12,711 nt of DNA, from positions 1-12,711 of the forward strand of contig CAIRTT010000152.1 in the NCBI GenBank assembly GCA_903881535.1. The letters are read 5' to 3'. The position numbers were made by a program, and so were the translations under genes. Below the pieces are notes generated by a model. The model did no database searches, had not been told where the DNA came from, and saw only the letters and a list, made by a program, of their open reading frames with translations. The stretch is from an uncultured Armatimonadota bacterium. GTDB taxonomy: Bacteria > Armatimonadota > Armatimonadia > Armatimonadales > Armatimonadaceae. This document shows, in pieces, positions 7,145 through 12,103 of the stretch (position 1 is its first letter; every line of letters begins with the position of its first letter).

Positions 7145-8479
7145 CTAAGCTTTGGGTGTTTTCTTTTCCGGGCCATCCAGCTGAATCGCAACCAATATAT
7201 CGCTAAGGACATTTACACCTGAGCGCAGGCGGGCGATGATCCAGTCGACGGGCAGAAGCAGCGGCAGCGCGATGGCTACCGTTTCTGGGGTGAGGCCGGC
7301 GGCACCAAGAACCAGAGGCAGGACGATAAGACCGGCTTCCGGGATACCGGCGATGCCGGCTGCGGCAAAGCAAGATGCGAGAACCACGGTGATCTGACCT
7401 GTGAGGCCAAGCGGCATCCCGAGGGCTTGTGTCAGAAAAATCGCCGCCATCGCTTCATAGAGCGTGATGCCATCGTTGTTCAGGTTGGTTGCAATACACG
7501 CCGAGAGGCGCGCATTTCCATGGGAAACGCCGAGCTTTTCAAGGCAGCGCAGCGTGATTGGGACAGTCGCCAAGCTTGAGTTGGTCGAGAGGCCTGAGAT
7601 GACTGCATCTGCGCTCTTGCCAAAGTATGTGGCGGGGTTCCGGCGACCAAAGACCCAAGCCGCGAGCGGATAGTAGATGAGCGCATGGATGAGCAGTCCC
7701 GCGACGACGATGCCTAAAAAGCCACCAAGCAGTGTGAAGACGCTGGGCCCCGTATTTCCGACGACTTTGCTCACGATGAGCAGCACCGCGAGCGGGATGA
7801 CCTTGATCGTCCACTCCAGCATTTGCAGAAGCAGGTGGTAGCAGGCATGGATGGCGCGTTCGAGGAGCTCTGCGCCATCGATGGCCTTTTGGCGGATCGC
7901 GCGTAGCGCGGAGCCAAGGAAGACCGCAATCAGGACAACGCTGAGGAGGTTGTTGTAGACAAAGGGACGGATAAGGCTGCTGGGGACGATGTAGGTGATG
8001 TTCGGGAGGATTTCCAGCGTTGCGCCGGGGGATGCGGGGTCATCCGACTTTTTTGCTTCTGGAGCTTTCGCACCCGTTGCGCTGATGAGAGAATCCACTT
8101 TCCCCTGCCAGGCTTTTCCAGGCTGGATGGTGTTCATTAGGGTGAGGCCAATCAGCATCGCCACACTGGTGTTCAGCGCACAAACCGCAAGGAGCTTCGG
8201 GATGGACCGCTTTGGGATACTGATGTGAACGATGCCATCAATAATCGCGAAAAAGACAAGTGGGACCGCCAGAGCGCGGAGCACTTGGATCACCAGCATC
8301 CCGGTGCCGCCCAGGGTGTCGAGCCACTTTGTTCGTCCCGGGTCGGGCCCGAGTGGGCTGGTTTTCCCGAGGAGAATCCCGATAGCGGTACCGATGAGGA
8401 CGCAGAGGATGACTTGCATCCACAGTGGGATAGAGAGCTTATTCGGTTTGGATGCGACGCCGGAGTCCATAGCGAGCAT
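7145..8479 (-). CDS. Dicarboxylate/amino acid:cation symporter (DAACS/SDF family)
   Basis: Inner-membrane transporter of 444 residues with many hydrophobic segments, of the GltPh/GltP/DctA family (PF00375), moving an anionic amino acid or dicarboxylate with Na+ or H+. The hairpin 1 motif is STNSSLAT at 298-305; the usual NMDGT is NNDGI at 334-338; hairpin 2 has GIAGIPEAGL. In the last helix, aligned by eye to GltPh, D412, R419, N423 and D427 match D390, R397, N401 and D405, while the amino-group-binding D394 is Ala416. Loss of that Asp, as in DctA, argues for a substrate without an alpha-amino group. Residues about 121-160 form a polar Ala/Lys/Pro-rich loop. ATG 8479 is the longest start; ATG 8470 is possibly better, as CATAAT lies seven bases before it. 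No Shine-Dalgarno site is seen at either. Confidence 0.9.
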   Translation of the reverse strand: MLAMDSGVASKPNKLSIPLWMQVILCVLIGTAIGILLGKTSPLGPDPGRTKWLDTLGGTGMLVIQVLRALAVPLVFFAIIDGIVHISIPKRSIPKLLAVCALNTSVAMLIGLTLMNTIQPGKAWQGKVDSLISATGAKAPEAKKSDDPASPGATLEILPNITYIVPSSLIRPFVYNNLLSVVLIAVFLGSALRAIRQKAIDGAELLERAIHACYHLLLQMLEWTIKVIPLAVLLIVSKVVGNTGPSVFTLLGGFLGIVVAGLLIHALIYYPLAAWVFGRRNPATYFGKSADAVISGLSTNSSLATVPITLRCLEKLGVSHGNARLSACIATNLNNDGITLYEAMAAIFLTQALGMPLGLTGQITVVLASCFAAAGIAGIPEAGLIVLPLVLGAAGLTPETVAIALPLLLPVDWIIARLRSGVNVLSDILVAIQLDGPEKKTPKA

Positions 8480-8483
8480 TATG
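8478..8483 (-). promoter_or_regulatory. Candidate -10 hexamer CATAAT for the symporter gene
   Basis: On the minus strand CATAAT differs from TATAAT by one base and ends seven bases before the in-frame ATG at 8470. If used, it gives a leaderless mRNA and makes 8470, not 8479, the true start. It implies that the symporter has its own promoter although rsmG lies upstream on the same strand. Confidence 0.4.
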
Positions 8484-8516
8484 CGCTACTTTTACCGCAT
8501 CAGACATCGGATACCA

Positions 8517-8544
8517 GACGCCCATCTGCGTTGATGAGGGCGTC
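8517..8544. repeat. Inverted repeat (7-bp perfect stem) between rsmG and the symporter gene
   Basis: GACGCCC at 8517-8523 pairs with GGGCGTC at 8538-8544; inside, CATC and GATG can pair further in an alternative register. No T-tract follows on the minus strand, so it is not a standard intrinsic terminator. It may be a terminator of another kind, an RNA-stabilising hairpin at the 3' end of the rsmG message, or an operator near the symporter promoter. Confidence 0.4.
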
Positions 8545-8565
8545 CAGATATCTACTCAATAGGGT

Positions 8566-9324
8566 TTAGCCGAGGGGCTTGCGTTTGATCTCGTTGATGG
8601 CGCGCGGCAGGTTGACCGGTGTCTTTGCCGTCTTGCGGAAGCATACGATGTTACGCTCGATCTCTTCGATTCCGTAGAGCGTCCCAGTGATTGTCTTCTC
8701 GTGCGTTAGGCCAATTTGGCGGGCTGCGCTGCCGTAAGGCTCCACTTCCGGGCCTTTCATGGCGACAAACAACCCGCCCCGCTTTACCAGCGGGCCACAC
8801 CACTCGAGTAGCGTTGGCATCGCGCTCACAGCCCGAGCGAGGACAACATCCGCCTGCTCACGCCACTTTTCATCACACCCAATGACCTCTGCCCGCGCAT
8901 GGACGGTCTTTGGAGCATCCCACCCGAGGGCGGCGTAGGCGGCTTTTATCCAGTTAAGGCGCTTGCCCATGGTGTCGATGAAAATGGTGGTGATGTCGGG
9001 GCGTGCGAGGGCGATCGGGACACCTGGGAAGCCAGCGCCGGTTCCGATGTCGAGGAGTGTTGCGCCCGCAGGGACATCCCGGAGGACTCCCATCACGCTC
9101 CATGAATCGATGAAGTGCTTCAGCGCCATTTCATCCGGGTCGGTGATGCGCGTCAGGTTTAATGTGTCGTTGCCAGCCAGCACGGTTGCGCCCCACCAGG
9201 CCGCCTTTTCGATGACTTCATCGGTGACTTCAACCGGGAGCTGGTCTTCCAGCTTGTAAATGGCATCCCGGATGGCAAGGGCATCTTCGGTCCGTGGCGT
9301 GACATCAATCGAACGTTGGGTCAA
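8566..9324 (-). CDS. rsmG: 16S rRNA (guanine(527)-N7)-methyltransferase RsmG
   Basis: Protein of 252 residues that uses S-adenosylmethionine to methylate N7 of G527 in 16S rRNA; loss in other bacteria gives low-level streptomycin resistance. Diagnostic stretches are LNLTRITDPDEMALKHFIDS at 55-74, the SAM-binding LDIGTGAGFPGVP at 91-103, VVLARAVS at 160-167, LVKRGGLFVAMKG at 179-191, and a C-terminal LPRAINEIKRKPL matching the family's YPRxxGxxxxxPL ending. It is slightly longer than the usual 205-240 residues because of an N-terminal extension. The TTG start is supported by a strong AGAGGAG seven bases upstream, and TTGA overlaps the stop of the upstream thiamine kinase-GNAT gene by four bases, so the two are one operon. 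In many bacteria this gene (formerly gidB) sits near the replication origin with mnmG; mnmG is not seen here. Confidence 0.95.
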   Translation of the reverse strand: MTQRSIDVTPRTEDALAIRDAIYKLEDQLPVEVTDEVIEKAAWWGATVLAGNDTLNLTRITDPDEMALKHFIDSWSVMGVLRDVPAGATLLDIGTGAGFPGVPIALARPDITTIFIDTMGKRLNWIKAAYAALGWDAPKTVHARAEVIGCDEKWREQADVVLARAVSAMPTLLEWCGPLVKRGGLFVAMKGPEVEPYGSAARQIGLTHEKTITGTLYGIEEIERNIVCFRKTAKTPVNLPRAINEIKRKPLG

Positions 9325-10421
9325 TGGGAAACTCCTCTAAAACGCATCACTTTGTGTGGGCCGACATCCGGCACGTGAAAGACATCGCCTTCCACCTCCC
9401 ATCCATTTCGTTCATAAAATGGAATCGCATGGAGGCGGGCATTGCACCAAAGTGGTGCAGATTTTGATTCTGCCTGGCGGCAGACTTCCGAGAGGATTGC
9501 GCGGCCAATGCCGGTACCCTGATGGTGTGTGCTGACGGCCATCCCGCGGAGCTGGAGGGAGCCATCCGGGACTTCCGCAAGCGTTGCACAGCCGACAGGG
9601 TTTCCTGCATCATCCGATGCCAAGATATGCACAGTCCCCTGAGCGTTATCGATATCAAATTGCGCTGCGCTCCGTGGCCGGTTCGGGCGGAGGACATGCC
9701 AGCGTACATCGATGAGGCGTTGCAGCATTTGGTCATCGGTTACGATGGCGACACTCGCGGGCTCGGGTGCATGGTGTAGATGCACAAGGAGGTCACCATC
9801 CGAGACTGCGATCACGACGGGTGTGCTGGTGATGCGATTGAGGGTGCCATCCCGCTTTCCGGGGATGAGGGATTCATCCGAAAGCGGCCAGGCGACGCCG
9901 CTGGTGCGGACACCGTGTACAGGTCCGAGGGAAATCAGCGAAATGGTTCTGCCAACAAGGGAGTCATCGCTGAGGATCATCCCACTCTGCGCATGGAAGG
10001 TGGTGCCATGGTTATCGACCAGTTGAATCCGATGTCTACGACCAAAGCTGGTCAACGTTGAGAGCACAGAGTGTTGATGGTCGAGGCGTCCGCCGGTTGC
10101 GCCAAATATCGTGATGTCAGCATCCGGGTGGCGAACCGTTGCAATCGTCAGCGCCTTTTCGAGGTCTGTATAGTCCTGATCGGGTGTGTGGATGACATCG
10201 GTGCCGGATGCCAGCAAGTACGCGCGTTCATCGGGGCTGAGGGAATCAAAATCTCCAGTGACGAGTGTCGGGATGATTTCGTGGCGGAGAAAGTGGCGCG
10301 TTCCACCATCGATTCCGTAGATGATGTCGGCATCCACGACAGACTTAAGGAGGAGGTCCTCCGCCCGGCCGGTAAGCTCGCCGTTCGCTGCCATCACTAT
10401 CCTTCTGACATTCATGCTCAT
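9321..10421 (-). CDS. Thiamine pyrophosphokinase fused to GNAT N-acetyltransferase
   Basis: One uninterrupted frame of 366 residues with two domains. Residues 1 to about 218 are a thiamine pyrophosphokinase (ATP + thiamine to thiamine diphosphate + AMP): YGIDGG at 35-40, TGDFDS at 55-60, DYTDLEKAL at 83-91, GATGGRLDH at 107-115, SLISLGPVHGV at 161-171, and a DGTLNRI segment in place of the usual thiamine-binding SN. Residues about 222-366 are a GNAT acetyltransferase: LRGMAVSTHHQGTGIGRAIL at 291-310 with the acetyl-CoA loop QGTGIG, then ARLHAIPFYERNGW at 328-341 and a C-terminal HKVMRF. The fused partner has no known role in thiamine metabolism; its substrate is unknown. ATG 10421 and ATG 10415 are both possible. 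TACACT lies eight bases before 10421 and no Shine-Dalgarno site is close. It heads the operon with rsmG. Confidence 0.9.
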   Translation of the reverse strand: MSMNVRRIVMAANGELTGRAEDLLLKSVVDADIIYGIDGGTRHFLRHEIIPTLVTGDFDSLSPDERAYLLASGTDVIHTPDQDYTDLEKALTIATVRHPDADITIFGATGGRLDHQHSVLSTLTSFGRRHRIQLVDNHGTTFHAQSGMILSDDSLVGRTISLISLGPVHGVRTSGVAWPLSDESLIPGKRDGTLNRITSTPVVIAVSDGDLLVHLHHAPEPASVAIVTDDQMLQRLIDVRWHVLRPNRPRSAAQFDIDNAQGTVHILASDDAGNPVGCATLAEVPDGSLQLRGMAVSTHHQGTGIGRAILSEVCRQAESKSAPLWCNARLHAIPFYERNGWEVEGDVFHVPDVGPHKVMRFRGVSH

Positions 10422-10429
10422 ACCATGTA

Positions 10430-10435
10430 AGTGTA
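10430..10435 (-). promoter_or_regulatory. Candidate -10 hexamer TACACT for the thiamine kinase-rsmG operon
   Basis: On the minus strand TACACT ends eight bases before the ATG at 10421. It is the same hexamer as before glpK, in almost the same position. AGGA further upstream is too far from the ATG for a normal ribosome-binding site and overlaps the promoter candidate. No TPP-riboswitch core was recognised here. Confidence 0.4.
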
Positions 10436-10524
10436 TCCTGATGGACCCTCTCTCTTAGCGTTGCTGTCTTTGTTTGACTTTGTCGTGGGTCGGACTGTGT
10501 CGCGCTTTCCCTTAGGCAAACCTT

Positions 10525-10551
10525 ATGCGTTGATAGCACAGTTCAACGCAT
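10525..10551. repeat. 9-bp perfect inverted repeat upstream of the first InsA-like gene
   Basis: ATGCGTTGA at 10525-10533 and TCAACGCAT at 10543-10551 are exact reverse complements around a nine-base spacer TAGCACAGT. It lies in the 263-bp spacer between the divergent thiamine kinase and InsA-like genes. The geometry (nine-base half sites, centres 18 bases apart, about two helical turns) suits a dimeric DNA-binding protein; an RNA hairpin is also possible. No T-tract follows, so it is not a terminator. Confidence 0.5.
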
Positions 10552-10684
10552 GACGGAAAGCATATTTTTGTTAGGAAGGCATCTGGAGGGTGTGCAAAGG
10601 TCTCCGCATACATCCTATTTTTGCAATCTGCCATACACACAATTGAGTATGGTTGTCGGTATGCATCATTGGTATTAGGAGTAC

Positions 10685-11059
10685 ATGGATGCACAACCTA
10701 TTCAAATGAACTCGAAGCGGTCCGCACCGCGGCCGAGCTGTCCCTATTGCGAGGCGGATGGCGTGCAGAGATTTGGTCAGAACCGGGGTGGCACGGTGCG
10801 GTGGCGCTGCACAGGCTGTTGGAAGACATTTACTCCCACTCCGAACACGCGGACGATTTCTCCACTGAAGGTAGACATCATTAAGGTCGCCATTGCCAAA
10901 GGATGTTCTAAACACACGATCGCCCTGGCGGTGCGTGTGAGTCCAAAGACGGTTTACCGGATTGCGGAAGGCTGGGTGCCGAAGGGGTATCGTCCTGCCT
11001 ACGCAAATGGCACACCATTGCACTTGCTGCGTGATCTGGGACTTGTCGTAAAGGATTGA
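10685..11059 (+). CDS. InsA-like zinc-ribbon/helix-turn-helix protein (paralogue 1)
   Basis: Protein of 124 residues. A four-cysteine zinc ribbon at 19-45 (CPYC, 19 residues, CTGC) reads CPYCEADGVQRFG, then RWRCTGCWKTFTP. A helix-turn-helix at about 66-95 follows (IKVAIAKGCSKHTIALAV, then SPKTVYRI). The order and spacing resemble InsA of IS1 (CPSC...RYLCSHCRKTW, then a HTH), a DNA-binding protein that acts with InsB. No InsB, catalytic DDE domain or terminal inverted repeats are found nearby, so this is an orphan. The 30-residue tail (VPKGYRPAYANGTPLHLL) is absent from paralogue 2. AGGAG lies only three bases before ATG 10685; ATG 10706 is an alternative. A transcription factor domesticated from a transposon is the favoured reading; an IS remnant is the alternative. 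Confidence 0.75.
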   Translation: MDAQPIQMNSKRSAPRPSCPYCEADGVQRFGQNRGGTVRWRCTGCWKTFTPTPNTRTISPLKVDIIKVAIAKGCSKHTIALAVRVSPKTVYRIAEGWVPKGYRPAYANGTPLHLLRDLGLVVKD

Positions 11060-11220
11060 CTTCTCTTATGCAGTGACAGTCTGCGTGTTACGAGCATTTC
11101 TTCTTTTGGTGATGAAGCTTGCATTCCCTCAGCGGCGGAAACAGTGTGTCTGACTGCTGGTGTTTTTCAGATTGTGTGCATCTTCTAGAACGATCTGCGC
11201 GAGACGCAGTGATTATGACA

Positions 11221-11272
11221 AGCCTCGGTCTTCTTACGAACACTGTGCATGTTTGTTAACGAAGCCGGGGTT
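11221..11272. repeat. Long imperfect hairpin (about 20 pairs) in the non-coding region
   Basis: Left arm 11221-11241 pairs with right arm 11251-11272 with only three single-base bulges (11229, 11256, 11260): AG-CCTCGG, CTTC, TTA, CGAAC pair with GTTTG, TAA, GAAG, CCGGGG-TT. The nine-base loop ACTGTGCAT contains the TGTGCAT word repeated elsewhere in this spacer. No T-tract follows, so it is not an intrinsic terminator for either strand. A structured small RNA or a protein-binding hairpin is possible. Confidence 0.5.
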
Positions 11273-11342
11273 GGGTTGAAGGGGAACGATGTGCATTCGT
11301 GGAGTTAATCCATCAACGGCCCCCATTAATACCAAGGGTGAC

Positions 11343-11360
11343 ATAGAATATGCATTCTAT
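11343..11360. repeat. 7-bp perfect inverted repeat ATAGAAT-ATGC-ATTCTAT
   Basis: ATAGAAT at 11343-11349 and ATTCTAT at 11354-11360 flank ATGC. The compact AT-rich dyad looks like an operator rather than an RNA stem. The regulator is unknown; the zinc-ribbon/HTH proteins on either side are candidates. Confidence 0.4.
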
Positions 11361-11414
11361 AGGATGTTGTTATTTGTCGTCACAGAGTCATATATGTCTG
11401 AATTGATGAAAGTG

Positions 11415-11423
11415 TGTGGATAA
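11415..11423 (-). promoter_or_regulatory. Perfect consensus DnaA box beside TAA trinucleotide repeats
   Basis: TGTGGATAA on the plus strand is the exact reverse complement of the DnaA box TTATCCACA. It runs straight into TAATAATAAT and then an AT-rich stretch to about 11490, as in origin unwinding regions with DnaA-trio-like repeats. Only this one perfect box was found in the spacer; TGTGCAT copies match the box at seven of nine positions. A single site could also be a DnaA-regulated promoter. Confidence 0.4.
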
Positions 11424-11513
11424 TAATAATTTTTGAGGTTAAAAGGGCTTGATTGGACTCAAATGGTTAATAAATTGCATTGCGATATTGAAATAGTGGC
11501 AAGATTCTGGCAT

Positions 11514-11620
11514 CATTAGGCAATAAAGATGCATTTAGGTCGATATTTCCCTACTGCGTTGATGAATTTCCGGTAGGCGTTGATGTCCGTTCTACTTTAT
11601 CTGGTGTAAATTGCCTATTG
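11514..11620. repeat. Inverted repeat pair enclosing two GCGTTGATG direct repeats
   Basis: CATTAGGCAAT (11514-11524) and ATTGCCTATTG (11610-11620) are complementary at 10 of 11 positions, about 85 bases apart. Between them GCGTTGATG occurs at 11556-11564 and 11577-11585, 21 bases or two helical turns apart. The same GCGTTGA core forms the arms of the inverted repeat upstream of paralogue 1 (10525-10551). A shared binding site for the two InsA-like proteins is a possible reading. Confidence 0.35.
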
Positions 11621-11682
11621 ATGTCTATCTTGAGGCTCTATGGTGCAATGAAGAGCATTTGTGACTGCTGGTCAATCAATTT

Positions 11683-11695
11683 TGATGTCACATCA
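11683..11695. promoter_or_regulatory. Operator-like palindrome TGATGT-C-ACATCA upstream of paralogue 2
   Basis: A perfect 6-bp dyad with a one-base centre lies 17 bases before the GTG start of the second InsA-like gene and just before the -10-like TAGTTT (11701-11706). The position at a promoter's -35 region suits a repressor or activator; autoregulation by the downstream product is a simple hypothesis. Confidence 0.4.
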
Positions 11696-11712
11696 CGGTT
11701 TAGTTTTGTGAT

Positions 11713-12036
11713 GTGCATGTAATGGACAATCTTTCGAACACCAATAGGCCATCCGACACTGCATGTTCCAGATGTGCATCGCAGCATTGTGTCCGCTTCG
11801 GGAGTAACCGAGGGGGGACACAGCGCTACATCTGCAAAGATTGTGGACGCACGTTCACTCCTGATCCTGCCCGGCGTGGAATCTCGCAGGAACGAGCAGA
11901 GCAAATCAAATCCCTGATTGCAAACGGCCATCCGATTACGAAGGTAACGCGCCTTCTCAAAGTGAGCCCGAAGACGGTTTACAAAGTTATGCGGGCTGCT
12001 GAACAACCCAAAAACCCGGAGCAACCGGAAGACTAA
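11713..12036 (+). CDS. InsA-like zinc-ribbon/helix-turn-helix protein (paralogue 2)
   Basis: Protein of 107 residues from GTG 11713, or 104 from ATG 11722. The zinc ribbon has CSRC at 18-21 and CKDC at 41-44 (GTG numbering), with the same 19-residue gap as paralogue 1, then a HTH at about 65-92 (IKSLIANGHPITKVTRLLKV, SPKTVYKV). Shared blocks with paralogue 1 are the FGxNRGGTxR segment, TFTPxP, the IA-G helix and VSPKTVY, whose codons are nearly identical (AAGACGGTTTAC in both). Outside these the two differ, so the duplication is old. No partner transposase gene is present. There is no Shine-Dalgarno site; TAGTTT lies six bases before the GTG. The charged Pro/Glu tail (EQPKNPEQPED) is unlike paralogue 1. 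A DNA-binding regulator is the likely role. Confidence 0.75.
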   Translation: MHVMDNLSNTNRPSDTACSRCASQHCVRFGSNRGGTQRYICKDCGRTFTPDPARRGISQERAEQIKSLIANGHPITKVTRLLKVSPKTVYKVMRAAEQPKNPEQPED

Positions 12037-12047
12037 CTTCCTAGGGA

Positions 12048-12081
12048 ACAAAAACGGCCCACGCAGCGACTGCGCGGACCG
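12048..12081 (-). terminator. Intrinsic terminator for the minus-strand gene at the right edge
   Basis: Read on the minus strand, a 12-pair stem (12070-12081 with 12055-12066, two mismatches, loop 12067-12069) is GC-rich and is followed by GTTTTTG-type sequence (A-run at 12050-12054 on the plus strand). It lies 22 bases after the stop at 12104. On the plus strand no T-run follows the stem, so it should not end transcription of paralogue 2 efficiently by this mechanism. Confidence 0.8.
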
Positions 12082-12103
12082 CAGGTCTGAATGAAGTCTT
12101 AAC

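Larger units (their letters stand above)
11151..11672 (+). repeat. 11-bp direct repeat TGACTGCTGGT at both ends of the non-coding region
   Basis: TGACTGCTGGT occurs at 11151-11161 and again at 11662-11672, about 510 bases apart. Roughly a one-in-twenty chance match for a region this size, so it is weak, but it could mark the ends of an inserted segment. Confidence 0.25.
11060..11712. other. AT-rich non-coding region with hairpins, a DnaA box and TGTGCAT repeats
   Basis: These 653 bases hold no credible gene on either strand. By hand count 11101-11700 is about 42% GC, against about 60% in two coding lines sampled, with G exceeding C on the plus strand (151 to 99). Contents: an imperfect 20-pair hairpin (11221-11272), a 7-bp inverted repeat (11343-11360), a perfect DnaA box (11415-11423) followed by TAA repeats, an inverted repeat pair (11514-11524 with 11610-11620, 10 of 11), two GCGTTGATG repeats, and an operator-like palindrome (11683-11695). 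TGTGCAT occurs at 11175, 11244 and 11290, and again at 11712 overlapping the next start. It could be a replication origin, an RNA gene or a complex control region. Confidence 0.6.

Noticed and set aside
10422..10684. TPP riboswitch upstream of the thiamine kinase gene
   Set aside because: The conserved THI-box words (CUGAGA and ACCUGA blocks in the right order) were not found on the minus strand, and the likely leader is too short.
11060..11712. tRNA or rRNA gene, or CRISPR array, in the long spacer
   Set aside because: No cloverleaf with a GTTCGA-type T-loop, no rRNA-like sequence and no regularly spaced repeats of CRISPR length were found.
10422..12036. A complete insertion sequence
   Set aside because: No DDE or InsB-like frame, no convincing terminal inverted repeats and no target-site duplication were seen around the two InsA-like genes.
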